Origin: an uncultured Porphyromonas sp.
Lineage (GTDB): Bacteria > Bacteroidota > Bacteroidia > Bacteroidales > Porphyromonadaceae
Direction of reading: 5' to 3'
DNA: 59,512 bases
Assembly: GCA_900546675.1 (NCBI GenBank)
Contig: URDQ01000003.1
Coordinates: 1-59,512, forward strand
Shown here: positions 33,222 through 41,797 of the stretch, piece after piece
Numbering within the stretch: position 1 is the stretch's first letter
Layout: every line of letters begins with the position of its first letter
The notes under the pieces: generated by a model
Told to the model about the DNA's origin: nothing
Database searches by the model: none
Seen by the model: only the letters and a program-made list of their open reading frames with translations
Position numbers and translations under genes: made by a program

Positions 33222-34536
33222 AGAAACGGTAGACTATCTCTACCAAGCGACCCCTTGCTATCAAAACCAAGGGGGCGATGCCTATAAGCCTGGCCTAGAG
33301 CGTATGCAGCAGATGTGCGAGGCTATAGGCAATCCTCAGCGATACATTCGCACGATCCATGTGGGTGGTACGAATGGTAAGGGTTCGACCACCTCGCTTA
33401 TAGCTGCTGTGCTGACAGCTGCTGGCTACAAGGTGGGACTCTTTACCTCGCCACACCTAGTGGACTTTCGTGAGCGCATACGGATCAATGGCGAGATGAT
33501 CTCCGAGGAGGAGGTGGTCGCTTTTGTCGAGCGGACACGTCCCCTGATTGAGTCTGTCGGACCCTCATTCTTTGAGTACACGACCTTGATGGCGTTTGAG
33601 CATTTCCACACTCATGAGGTGGACTACGCTGTCATCGAGGTGGGGCTAGGAGGACGACTAGACAGTACCAATGTGATACTGCCTAAGCTCTCAATCATAA
33701 CCAACATAAGTCTCGACCATACGCAATATCTCGGCAATACGCTCGAAGCAATTGCCTACGAGAAGGCGGGTATCATCAAGGAGGGTGTTCATGCGGTCAT
33801 TGGCAATGCTGGTGGCTCTGTGCGTGAGCTCTTTGAGCAGGTGGCTGATGAGCGTCATGCTCCGATCACCTTTTGCGAAGATGAGCACACGATCAAGCGA
33901 TACGATGAGCTCCACCCTGGCATGCGACTGGACACCGTCGACTATGGACTCCTAGAGACGCCCCTCTCGGGCGATGCACAGCTGGAAAATGCGCATACCG
34001 TCTTGACCGCACTCCGCATCCTTGACGACAAAGTGCTTGACACGCCACTCACTCATGAGGTGGTGGCACGAGGCTTTGCTGAGCTGTACAAGCTCTCGGG
34101 ACTACGTGGCCGCTGGGAGACGCTCTCGACAGATCCACATATCGTATGTGACACAGCACACAATCCTGCTGGGGTTGCTGTCGTAGCACATCAGCTCGAA
34201 GAGGAATCCTATGATCACTTATATATAATAGTAGGTATGAGTGCCGACAAGGATATAGACACCAACTTGGCTCTCCTGCCTTCGTCAGCTCGCTACTACT
34301 TCTGCACGACAGCGTCACAGCGTACGCTACCCGCCGAGGAGCTACAGCAACGAGCTGAGGCGATCGGCCTAAGGGGGAGAGCTTATCCCTCGGTAGAGGA
34401 GGCGCTGCAGGAGGTCTTGGCGCATGCTAATGCTGGCGACTTGATCTTCGTGGGCGGTAGTAACTTCATCGTGGCAGAACTACTCAAGAGCTATCCCTTG
34501 ATACAAAAAGAGCGTCCAGTCCCTATGGAGGGCTAG
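33211..34536 (+). CDS. folC: bifunctional folylpolyglutamate/dihydrofolate synthase
   Basis: Adds glutamate to dihydropteroate and folates. The 441-residue protein shows the Mur-ligase ATP loop HVGGTNGKGSTTSLIAA, LFTSPHLVDFRERIRING, EVGLGGRLDSTNV and the DTAHNP motif in VCDTAHNPAGV. It begins inside the 3' end of purA (11-base overlap). A strong hairpin covers its stop codon (34509-34543). It complements the pabABC genes in this window. Confidence 0.95.
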   Translation: MNYKETVDYLYQATPCYQNQGGDAYKPGLERMQQMCEAIGNPQRYIRTIHVGGTNGKGSTTSLIAAVLTAAGYKVGLFTSPHLVDFRERIRINGEMISEEEVVAFVERTRPLIESVGPSFFEYTTLMAFEHFHTHEVDYAVIEVGLGGRLDSTNVILPKLSIITNISLDHTQYLGNTLEAIAYEKAGIIKEGVHAVIGNAGGSVRELFEQVADERHAPITFCEDEHTIKRYDELHPGMRLDTVDYGLLETPLSGDAQLENAHTVLTALRILDDKVLDTPLTHEVVARGFAELYKLSGLRGRWETLSTDPHIVCDTAHNPAGVAVVAHQLEEESYDHLYIIVGMSADKDIDTNLALLPSSARYYFCTTASQRTLPAEELQQRAEAIGLRGRAYPSVEEALQEVLAHANAGDLIFVGGSNFIVAELLKSYPLIQKERPVPMEG

Positions 34537-34543
34537 ACGCTCT
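34509..34543 (+). terminator. hairpin spanning the folC stop
   Basis: AGAGCGTC (34509-34516) and GACGCTCT (34536-34543) pair perfectly, with further pairs AG.CCC/GGG.CT inside. It contains the folC stop codon in its right arm. No T run follows, so termination is uncertain. Confidence 0.45.
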
Positions 34544-34587
34544 ATCTATAACTACGCATCAACAAACTAAACATACTACATAAAGTA

Positions 34588-35997
34588 ATGACTGAAACTA
34601 CACAACTGAAGACCCTGCGAGACAGCGCAGGGATGAGATGGCTAGCGCTGGCGCTAGTCGCACTCACGATGTTCTTTGCCTACATGTTTGTAGACATCCT
34701 CTCACCTGTCAAGACGATGGTCGAGTCTGAGCTTAACTGGAGCTCTACCGTCTTCGGCACCTATGGAGGTAGTGAGTTCTTTATCAATGTATTCTTCTTC
34801 TTCCTCATCTTCGCTGGTATCATCCTAGACAAGATGGGAGTACGCTTTACCTTCCTCCTATCAGGCTCTCTGATGGTGATCGGAGCTTTGATCAAGCTGT
34901 ACGCACTGAGTCCCGCCTTTAATGCAGGAGGCTTCGGGTATAACTTCTTCAACAGCTTCTGGCCCGCTATGCCAGCCTCCGCAAAGCTAGCTTGTGTGGG
35001 CTTTGCCATCTTTGGGTGTGGTACCGAGATGGGAGGCGTTACGGTCTCTCGATCCATCGTTAAGTGGTTTGAGGGCAAGGAGATGGCGCTCGCTATGGGT
35101 ATCGAGATGGCTGTGGCTCGTCTTGGTGTCTTCGCAGTCTTTTGGCTCTCACCAATGATTGCTGAGCAGTATGGTACGGTACGCGCTTCTGTGTTCTTTG
35201 GTACTTGTCTCCTTGTCGTAGCTCTACTTCTTTATGTGGTTTACTTCTTTATGGATAGGAAGCTTGACCAGCAGCTAGAAGCAGCTCACGCTGCTGTAGC
35301 GCAAGAGGAGGAAGAGCCCTTTAAGTTTAGAGACCTCGGTCATGTCTTTGGCAATTCGATGTTTTGGATCGTTGCGATCCTCTGCGTGCTCTACTACTCA
35401 GCTATCTTCCCCTTCCAGAAGTTTGCTACCGAGATGCTTGTGAGCAACGTGGGCTTTGAACCAGATGTGGCTGCTAAGATCTTTAGTCTCTTCCCAGTAG
35501 GAGCTATGGTTATAACCCCAATCTTGGGCTTCTACCTAGATGCTCGTGGTAAGGGTGCGACGATGCTGATGATCGGTGCTATCCTGATGATCGTCTGCCA
35601 CGGTACGTTTGCTTTCTTCCCATTCAGCACGGTCTCTCACGGGCTAGCTACCACAATTGCCGTCGCAGCCATCGTAGTACTAGGTATCTCCTTCTCACTA
35701 GTTCCTGCAGCGCTATGGCCTTCCGTACCTAAGATTATCCCAGCTAAGGTGCTAGGCTCTGCTTACTCAGCTATCTTCTGGATCCAGAATATCGGACTTA
35801 TGGCTGTGCCTATGCTTATTGGCGCCATCCTCGATGCTAACAATCAGAACGTAGCTCCTGGACAGCCTAAGGATTACTTCCAGGCTATGCTCGTCTTTAC
35901 AGCATTTGGTGTAGTAGCTCTCATCACGGCTATACTCCTTAAGGCAGCTGACAAGAAGAAGGGCTACGGCCTTGAGTTGCCGAACATTAAGAAGTAA
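34588..35997 (+). CDS. major facilitator superfamily transporter
   Basis: 469 residues with about 12 hydrophobic segments, an acidic-rich cytoplasmic linker in the middle (LEAAHAAVAQEEEEPFKFRDL, about 228-248) and MFS-type loops (DKMGVRFTFL after TM2, GFYLDARGKGATML after TM8). The cargo cannot be read from the sequence; an organic anion or sugar carrier is possible. It stands alone, 51 bases after folC and before tonB, all on the plus strand. Confidence 0.85.
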   Translation: MTETTQLKTLRDSAGMRWLALALVALTMFFAYMFVDILSPVKTMVESELNWSSTVFGTYGGSEFFINVFFFFLIFAGIILDKMGVRFTFLLSGSLMVIGALIKLYALSPAFNAGGFGYNFFNSFWPAMPASAKLACVGFAIFGCGTEMGGVTVSRSIVKWFEGKEMALAMGIEMAVARLGVFAVFWLSPMIAEQYGTVRASVFFGTCLLVVALLLYVVYFFMDRKLDQQLEAAHAAVAQEEEEPFKFRDLGHVFGNSMFWIVAILCVLYYSAIFPFQKFATEMLVSNVGFEPDVAAKIFSLFPVGAMVITPILGFYLDARGKGATMLMIGAILMIVCHGTFAFFPFSTVSHGLATTIAVAAIVVLGISFSLVPAALWPSVPKIIPAKVLGSAYSAIFWIQNIGLMAVPMLIGAILDANNQNVAPGQPKDYFQAMLVFTAFGVVALITAILLKAADKKKGYGLELPNIKK

Positions 35998-36092
35998 CTT
36001 ATCCGTCGGGGAAGGGACTCTTTTGGAGTGAGTCATCGAGCCTTTTAGGGAAGACTTAACTGAAAGGTGTAGGCTACTCGCAAAAATCTTCG

Positions 36093-36100
36093 TACATTTG
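36093..36100 (+). promoter_or_regulatory. possible -7 box of tonB
   Basis: TACATTTG fits TAnnTTTG and lies 80 bases before the tonB ATG at 36181. A -33 box is not clear. Confidence 0.4.
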
Positions 36101-36180
36101 TGCCGAGAGAGCTGGCTCTACTTGATAGCACGCTCCAAAAGAACTACCCTTCATACCGAAGAAATAAGATAACTCGCTAT

Positions 36181-36885
36181 ATGGAAATCAAGAAATCACC
36201 CCACGCAGACCTAAGAAAGACGATACCCTTATCGTTGGCTATGGGTTTGGTCTTAGCTCTAGGTATCCTTTATACCGCTCTAGAGTGGACCTCTACAAAG
36301 GACGATAGTGCAGATGAGATGACATCTCTCAATATCGCTGATATGGAGGATGCGCTCATTATCAACGAGCAACAAGAAGAGCAACCCGAACCAGAGCCTG
36401 AGGCTCCACAGGAAGTCGTAGAGGTAGCACTACCTGAGGAGTTTAAGGTTGTGGACGATAACAAGGAGGTTGCTAAGATTTCAATTGTCTCTGTAGACCA
36501 AGATCGTGAGCTACCACCGCCACCCGTTATCGTGCAGCCTGTACAGACTGTCGAGGAACCCGAGGATCAAATCTTCGAGATTGTTGAGAATCCTGCTGTA
36601 CCACCTACGGGTGATATACCCTCACTGCTTAAGTGGATTGCTAATCACATCGAGTATCCACAGAGTGCTCTAGACAACAATATCCAGGGTAAGGTCGTAC
36701 TCCGCTTCGTCGTGGAGAAGGACGGATCTATCGGAGATGTCGTTGTGGCACGTAAGGTAGATCCTGCACTAGACAAAGAGGCTGTACGTGTCCTTAAGTC
36801 TATGCCTAAGTGGACGCCAGGTAAGCAGCGTGGCAAGGCCGTACGCTCTTACTTTACACTACCTATTGCCTTCGTCCTAGGCTAA
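36181..36885 (+). CDS. tonB: energy transducer TonB
   Basis: From the ATG at 36181 the product has 234 residues: a short basic cytoplasmic end (MEIKKSPHADLRKT), one membrane helix (IPLSLAMGLVLALGILYTAL), a Glu/Pro-rich periplasmic linker (EEQPEPEPEAPQEVVEVALP, later ELPPPPVIVQPVQ) and a C-terminal TonB domain (YPQSALDNNIQGKVVLRFVV, KSMPKWTPGKQRGKAV). It passes proton-motive energy from ExbB/ExbD (encoded at 39272-41711) to outer-membrane receptors. The in-frame ATG at 36100 overlaps the promoter box and is not used. Confidence 0.92.
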   Translation: MEIKKSPHADLRKTIPLSLAMGLVLALGILYTALEWTSTKDDSADEMTSLNIADMEDALIINEQQEEQPEPEPEAPQEVVEVALPEEFKVVDDNKEVAKISIVSVDQDRELPPPPVIVQPVQTVEEPEDQIFEIVENPAVPPTGDIPSLLKWIANHIEYPQSALDNNIQGKVVLRFVVEKDGSIGDVVVARKVDPALDKEAVRVLKSMPKWTPGKQRGKAVRSYFTLPIAFVLG

Positions 36886-37057
36886 TGCAAAAGGTGTGAA
36901 ACCCTTTCTGTAGTAACACACAAAGTTGACGGATGATATAGGTGTCTCCCTACGTTGTTAACTCAACCCGCTACCAAGTAGCTCTAGTAGGTAGATAGCT
37001 ATATCGCCCGCTAGCTCCTTATCACAGAAAGTCTCTACACCTCATATTAACCAAGAA

Positions 37058-38062
37058 ATGTCTCAAACATTAGAAGCCAAAGACCTGAGAGCTTATCGCC
37101 AGATAGTGCAGGACACTCTGCAACGTCTGATGCTAGATAAGCGCACTCCTCAAGCTCTCTATGCTCCGATACGGTATACGTTGGAGCAAGAGGGGGCTAA
37201 GCGTGTGCGTCCTGTTTTGGCGCTCTTGATGCAGGCGTACTTACGTCCCGAGGCACCCTTGGTAGCATCGCCTATAGTAGCTCTAGAGGTCTTTCACAAC
37301 TTCACGCTACTACATGACGATGTGATGGACAATTCTCCCGTACGACGTGGCAAGCCCTCGGTCTATGCTAAGTATGGACTGACACCCGCCATCCTCTCGG
37401 GAGATGCTATGCTCATTCTAGCTTATCAGATGCTTACAGAGGGTGTTTCTCCTGAGATGCTCCCTGATCTGATACAAGACTTCAATAAGATGGCTACGCT
37501 CATTATGGAGGGTCAGCAGTTAGACCTAGAGTATGAGCAGCTAGATTATGTCTCTAAGGAGCAATACCTAGAGATGATCGGCTATAAGACAGCGGTCTTG
37601 ATAGCCACGGCTACGCACTTTGGAGCTATCCTATCGAAGGGGAGTGCTACAGAGCTCGAGTCCTCTTATGCTTTTGGGTGGAACCTCGGGTTAGCCTTTC
37701 AGCTTCAAGATGACTACTTAGATCTATACGGAGATAGTGAGACCTTTGGCAAACCTCTCGGAGGGGACATACTAGAGGGCAAGAAGACTATTCTCCATAC
37801 ACTCGCCTATGCTACTGCTTCTCCAGCTCAGCGACAAGCACTCACAGAGGCGATGCGTAGATCTAACGAGCAGGCTGAAGAGAAGATCTCTGCAGTCAAG
37901 GCTCTATATGACGAGATGGACATTGCCACGCAAGTGCAGGCACTCGTACGAGACTACTTAGCAGAGGCGCAGAAGGCTCTAGACGCTTTGGAGTCCGATT
38001 CTGGTAGAGAGGCCACGCTGTTGCGAGCGTTTGTAACCAAACTAGCTGAGCGCAACACTTAA
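37058..38062 (+). CDS. polyprenyl diphosphate synthase
   Basis: Condenses isopentenyl diphosphate with allylic diphosphates. The 334-residue protein has both Asp-rich motifs: LLHDDVMDNSPVRRGKPS (first, DDxxD) and FQLQDDYLDLYGD (second), plus GAKRVRP and GYKTAVLI. A phenylalanine lies five residues before the first motif, which in studied prenyl synthases limits chain length, so a C15-C20 product is possible (inference); octaprenyl synthases (IspB) have a similar overall length. It lies between tonB and tatD on the plus strand, with hairpins after its stop. Confidence 0.9.
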   Translation: MSQTLEAKDLRAYRQIVQDTLQRLMLDKRTPQALYAPIRYTLEQEGAKRVRPVLALLMQAYLRPEAPLVASPIVALEVFHNFTLLHDDVMDNSPVRRGKPSVYAKYGLTPAILSGDAMLILAYQMLTEGVSPEMLPDLIQDFNKMATLIMEGQQLDLEYEQLDYVSKEQYLEMIGYKTAVLIATATHFGAILSKGSATELESSYAFGWNLGLAFQLQDDYLDLYGDSETFGKPLGGDILEGKKTILHTLAYATASPAQRQALTEAMRRSNEQAEEKISAVKALYDEMDIATQVQALVRDYLAEAQKALDALESDSGREATLLRAFVTKLAERNT

Positions 38063-38068
38063 ACGCTG

Positions 38069-38120
38069 AGTCCTTAGCGAAGGACTAGCATCTTCTAGCG
38101 AAAGGGAAAAGCTTCCCTTT
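38069..38120 (+). terminator. two short hairpins after the prenyl synthase gene
   Basis: AGTCCTT/AAGGACT (38069-38086, 7 bp, 4-base loop) and AAAGGGAA/TTCCCTTT (38101-38120, 8 bp, 4-base loop). The second ends in TTTGG, a weak U run. They precede tatD by 27 bases. Confidence 0.4.
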
Positions 38121-38146
38121 GGTTAGATCAATGAGGTAGGACAGAG

Positions 38147-38938
38147 ATGCTGATAGATACCCACACACATATATATGGTGTCGAGTATGACGCTGATAGA
38201 GATGCTGTCATCTCAGCAGCTTGTCAGGCAGGGGTAGACTATATGGTTATGCCCAATGTAGATCTCACGTCACTCCCTCTACTAGTCGAGACACACCACA
38301 CCTATCCTGATCGTACAGCGATGGCGCTAGGACTGCACCCCACTTCAGTGGAGGCAGACTATGCAGAGCAGCTACGTCAGCTACGCCAATACATAGCTCA
38401 GTCTAATGAGGTGATAGTAGCGATAGGGGAGATTGGACTAGACTTCTATTGGGATCGTACCTACGTGGACGAGCAGCAGAAAGCTCTCATCGAGCAAGTT
38501 GGATGGGCTACAGAGCTAGACCTACCAGTGATACTGCATGTACGATCAGCGTTAGACGAGACGATCGACCTCTTGACATCTCACTTCGCTCCCGAGAAAC
38601 TCCGTGGAGTCTTTCACTGCTTCGAAGGCGAAGAGACACAGCTACAGCGCATTTTGGATCACTTGCCACTGATGATGATAGGGATCAATGGCAACGTAAC
38701 CTATAAGCGGTCTCGCACCGCTCGACTGCTGTCTCAGATACCTCTAGACAAGATGCTTCTAGAGACAGACGCACCCTATTTGGCTCCTATTCCCCAGCGG
38801 GGGAAGCGCAATGAGCCAGCATATTTAGTTCATACAGCTAGCTATGTCGCAGATCAGATCGGCATCTCACTAGAGAGCTTGGCAGAGCACACGACAAGTA
38901 ACGCTATACGGCTCTTTTCCTTAGACTTAATCGCTTAG
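38147..38938 (+). CDS. TatD-family metal-dependent hydrolase
   Basis: 263-residue TIM-barrel amidohydrolase: MLIDTHTHIYG (HxH metal motif), ALGLHPTSV, GEIGLDFYWD (glutamate ligand), VILHVRS, FHCFEGE and LLETDAPYLAP (Asp ligand). TatD proteins are DNases or nucleotide/tRNA-processing hydrolases; the exact substrate is not settled. It is probably transcribed with the upstream prenyl synthase or independently; the next feature is tRNA-Ser. Confidence 0.9.
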   Translation: MLIDTHTHIYGVEYDADRDAVISAACQAGVDYMVMPNVDLTSLPLLVETHHTYPDRTAMALGLHPTSVEADYAEQLRQLRQYIAQSNEVIVAIGEIGLDFYWDRTYVDEQQKALIEQVGWATELDLPVILHVRSALDETIDLLTSHFAPEKLRGVFHCFEGEETQLQRILDHLPLMMIGINGNVTYKRSRTARLLSQIPLDKMLLETDAPYLAPIPQRGKRNEPAYLVHTASYVADQIGISLESLAEHTTSNAIRLFSLDLIA

Positions 38939-39030
38939 CCAATGATTGTAACATCTCACAAAGCTTCCCGAATTAGGTCGCAAAAAGCGAGATCAGAGGT
39001 CTAGATGCGTGCTAAGTCGCCAAATTTCTT

Positions 39031-39038
39031 TAGATTTG
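39031..39038 (+). promoter_or_regulatory. possible -7 box upstream of tRNA-Ser and the exb genes
   Basis: TAGATTTG matches TAnnTTTG, 98 bases before the tRNA start. A -33 element is not obvious. Confidence 0.3.
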
Positions 39039-39135
39039 CACTGCTAAATGGATCAAGAGCGCCTATTTGCTGAGGCATCTAGTTGGAAAGAACAGACAAA
39101 CATAGCAGGAAATAACAAGAAGAACAGACTCATAA

Positions 39136-39223
39136 GGAGAGATGCTCGAGTGGCTGAAGAGGCACGCCTGGAAAGCGTGTAAACGTCGAAAACGTTTCGA
39201 GGGTTCGAATCCCTCTCTCTCCG
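39136..39223 (+). tRNA. tRNA-Ser (anticodon GGA)
   Basis: An 88-base class II tRNA. The acceptor stem GGAGAGA (39136-39142) pairs with TCTCTCC and ends in discriminator G (39223). The anticodon stem-loop CACGCCTGGAAAGCGTG has anticodon GGA at 39170-39172, reading TCC/TCT. A long variable arm (AAACGTCGAAAACGTTT) and a T arm GAGGGTTCGAATCCCTC follow. CCA is not encoded. The exbB start lies 49 bases downstream. Confidence 0.95.
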
Positions 39224-39271
39224 CAGTAATAACAATCAAACTAGAAATAATCAACTAACACAACTATCGCA

Positions 39272-40099
39272 ATGAAAAAGTTATTTGCAACGTTATCATG
39301 CATGGCTCTACTCACACTGGGCCTCACACAGATGACCTACGCACAGGAGGCTACCGCAGATGCTGTAGACTCTGCGACCACAGAGGAGGTGACTCCTACT
39401 CCCGTTGATGAGGCTGTCGAAGCCGATATGGAGGCTGTGATGGAGCAAGATGCTACAGCTGATCAGTCTTTCCACCAGGCTCTCAAGACCAAGTTCATCG
39501 AGGGTGGTGCTGACTTTATGGCACTCATCGCACTCGTCTTGATCCTCGGTCTTGTTCTCTGTCTAGAGCGTATCATCTACCTCAACCTAGCAGACAATAA
39601 CTACGAGGCATTCCTACGCAAGATCGAGGAGGCTCTCAACCGCGGTGATATGAATGGTGCTAAGGAGATCGCACGCAACACGCGTGGTCCTGTCGCTTCC
39701 ATCGCATATCAAGCACTCATGCGCTTTGATCAGGGCATCGACGTAGTCGAGCGTTCTATCGTCTCCTACGGAGGTGTACAGGGCGGACTCCTCGAGAAGA
39801 ACCTCTCTTGGATTACCCTCTTCATCGCTATTGCTCCTTCACTCGGATTCCTTGGTACTGTCGTTGGTATGGTCATGGCATTCGATAAGATTGAGAAGGT
39901 AGGTGATATCAGCCCGACGGTCGTCGCTGGTGGTATGAAGGTGGCTCTGATTACGACCATCGGTGGTCTTATCGTTGCTATGATCCTACAGGTCTTCTAC
40001 AACTACATCCTATCTAAAGTTGAGTCTATCCTCAATCGTATGGAGGATGCCTCAATCACGCTAGTTGACTTTGCTATCAAGTACAACCTCCATAAGTAA
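39272..40099 (+). CDS. exbB: MotA/TolQ/ExbB proton channel protein
   Basis: 275 residues. A signal-like N-terminus (MKKLFATLSCMALLTLGLTQ, then MTYAQE) and an acidic linker precede the MotA/TolQ/ExbB domain with three membrane segments (FMALIALVLILGLVLCLERI, ITLFIAIAPSLGFLGTVVGM, GGMKVALITTIGGLIVAMIL). The conserved GLLGTVxGM-like and ALxTTxxGL motifs are present. The extended N-terminal part is common in Bacteroidota ExbB. First gene of exbB-x-exbD-exbD, which powers TonB. Confidence 0.93.
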   Translation: MKKLFATLSCMALLTLGLTQMTYAQEATADAVDSATTEEVTPTPVDEAVEADMEAVMEQDATADQSFHQALKTKFIEGGADFMALIALVLILGLVLCLERIIYLNLADNNYEAFLRKIEEALNRGDMNGAKEIARNTRGPVASIAYQALMRFDQGIDVVERSIVSYGGVQGGLLEKNLSWITLFIAIAPSLGFLGTVVGMVMAFDKIEKVGDISPTVVAGGMKVALITTIGGLIVAMILQVFYNYILSKVESILNRMEDASITLVDFAIKYNLHK

Positions 40100-40108
40100 T
40101 ACGCAACC

Positions 40109-40579
40109 ATGGCAGTTACCAAAATTCGTAAGATCTCTAGCTGGACGCTACTAGTACTCTTAGTAGTTTCCGTTGCGGTCTGCCTTGCGTTCTTCGTCGG
40201 GGGAGTCGAGCTAGATGCTGCGGGCAATAAGGTCTATGCCAATACAGACTTAGTCTTGTATTGGGGCTATACACTTGTTGCGCTGACGCTCATAGCAACG
40301 ATAGTATTCGCTATCGTATCCCTAATCCAAGGATTCCGCACCAATCCTAAGAGAGCTCTTCAGAGTCTCTTAGTCTTCATAGTCTTGATAGTCATACTAG
40401 CTATCACCTACGCTATAGGCGATGGCACTCCGATGTCTGTCAATGAAGACTCAGCACAATACAACACTCCAGGGTGGCTTAAAACCATCGATATGTGTAT
40501 CTACACCACTTACACGCTCGTAGCTCTCATCATTGCGGGTGTCATCTGGGGTGGTATCCGCAAGCGTCTTGCCAAGTAA
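40109..40579 (+). CDS. four-helix membrane protein of the exb operon, unknown function
   Basis: 156 residues with four hydrophobic helices (WTLLVLLVVSVAVCLAFFVG, VLYWGYTLVALTLIATIVFA, LQSLLVFIVLIVILAITYAI, CIYTTYTLVALIIAGVIWGG) and short basic ends. No known motif. It lies 9 bases after exbB and 26 before the first exbD, so it should belong to the ExbB/ExbD complex. Similar genes occupy this spot in related genomes as far as I recall. Confidence 0.8.
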   Translation: MAVTKIRKISSWTLLVLLVVSVAVCLAFFVGGVELDAAGNKVYANTDLVLYWGYTLVALTLIATIVFAIVSLIQGFRTNPKRALQSLLVFIVLIVILAITYAIGDGTPMSVNEDSAQYNTPGWLKTIDMCIYTTYTLVALIIAGVIWGGIRKRLAK

Positions 40580-40605
40580 GTAATCAAACATATCAGTAAA
40601 GAGCA

Positions 40606-41211
40606 ATGTCTAAAACTAAAAAGAAGGTACCCAGTATCAATGGGTCATCCATGGCCGACATCTCTTTTATTCTTCTGATCTTCTTCTTGATTACTACTTC
40701 AATGGACACCGATCAGGGACTAAAGAGGCGCCTACCGCCGTTGGTTCCCCCCGAGCAACAGCAACAAGATATCGAGATACGTGATCGTAACGTACTCCGT
40801 ATCCTTGTGAACCGCTCGGATCAGATAGCTATCATCAAAAAAGATGCGTCAGGACGTGACGATATGGCTATCGTACCTCTTGATAGGCTCAAAGATCGTA
40901 CTGTCGAGTTTATCCTCAACCCTCAAGATTTGCCACATCTCCCAGAGAAGGAGACTCGCTACATCGCAGGGCTAGGAGATCGACTCGTGACGATATCTTC
41001 GTATGCTATCTCGCTCAAGAACGAGGTCGAGACCAGCTATCAGATGTATATCGACGTACAGAACGAGCTACTCCGTGCTTACAATGAGGTATGGGATATC
41101 GTCGCTCAGAAGGAGTATGGTCAGTCATATGATGACCTTACACCAGACAAGCAGAAGGTGGTAGTCGACTGCTATCCGATGCACATCTCTGAGATGCCAC
41201 TCAACTCCTAA
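40606..41211 (+). CDS. exbD: ExbD/TolR-type biopolymer transport protein, copy 1
   Basis: 201 residues. After MSKTKKKVPSINGSSMADIS comes a single membrane helix (FILLIFFLITTSMDTDQGL) with the ExbD-type Asp in MADISF, then a periplasmic domain. Compared with the usual 130-150 residues it is long, with about 50 more residues in the C-terminal part (SYQMYIDVQNELLRAYNEVWDIV). Together with the second copy it should form the ExbD side of the motor. Confidence 0.88.
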   Translation: MSKTKKKVPSINGSSMADISFILLIFFLITTSMDTDQGLKRRLPPLVPPEQQQQDIEIRDRNVLRILVNRSDQIAIIKKDASGRDDMAIVPLDRLKDRTVEFILNPQDLPHLPEKETRYIAGLGDRLVTISSYAISLKNEVETSYQMYIDVQNELLRAYNEVWDIVAQKEYGQSYDDLTPDKQKVVVDCYPMHISEMPLNS

Positions 41212-41234
41212 TCTTCAACTTATAGCGCTTTATT

Positions 41235-41711
41235 ATGGGAAAGTTCAAACAAGCTGGAGGGCGTACGATGCCTGAGCTGAATACATCCTCACTGCCAGAC
41301 TTGATTTTTGCCTTTCTGTTTTTCATTATGATGGTGACGAGTATTCGAGAGGTCACACCTAAGGTAGCCTTTCAGAATCTCCCCACAGCGACAGAGCTAA
41401 CCAAGTTGGAGGAGAAGTCTCTTGTATCCTTTATCTATGTAGGTAAGCCTATACCTGAGCTCCAGTCGAAGTTTGGTACAGCGCCAGCTATCCAGCTCAA
41501 CGACCAGATTACTACGGATGCCTCTGCCGTCTATGGCTTCGTCAAGGATCAAGAAGCTCAGATACAAGATGAGCGTCGCAAGCTGATGACCATCTCTATC
41601 AAGGGTGATGCCTCTACTAAGATGAAAATCATAGCAGATATCAAGCAAGAGCTACGTCGTGCTGATGCACTGAATATATCATACTCAGCAAGACCTAAGC
41701 GAGATAACTAA
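41235..41711 (+). CDS. exbD: ExbD/TolR-type biopolymer transport protein, copy 2
   Basis: 158 residues with MPELNTSSLPDLIFAFLFFI (the Asp in SLPDLIF is the proton-carrying residue) and a periplasmic domain ending in IKQELRRADALNISYSARPK. It differs strongly from copy 1, so the pair could form a heteromeric ExbD. The operon ends 45 bases later at a hairpin (41756-41793), after which a group II intron starts. Confidence 0.9.
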   Translation: MGKFKQAGGRTMPELNTSSLPDLIFAFLFFIMMVTSIREVTPKVAFQNLPTATELTKLEEKSLVSFIYVGKPIPELQSKFGTAPAIQLNDQITTDASAVYGFVKDQEAQIQDERRKLMTISIKGDASTKMKIIADIKQELRRADALNISYSARPKRDN

Positions 41712-41755
41712 TAGAGACACATTGCGCTAAGCAATAAACTCTCTCACTTAATAAC

Positions 41756-41793
41756 GAGGAGGGTGCTACTAATATAGATGTAGCTCCCTCCTC
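41756..41793 (+). terminator. terminator hairpin of the exb operon
   Basis: GAGGAGGGTGCTAC (41756-41769) pairs with GTAGCTCCCTCCTC (41780-41793) with one mismatch around a 10-base loop. The stem is followed at once by TCTCT and the presumed 5' end of the group II intron, which probably displaced the original U tract. Confidence 0.65.
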
Positions 41794-41797
41794 TCTG

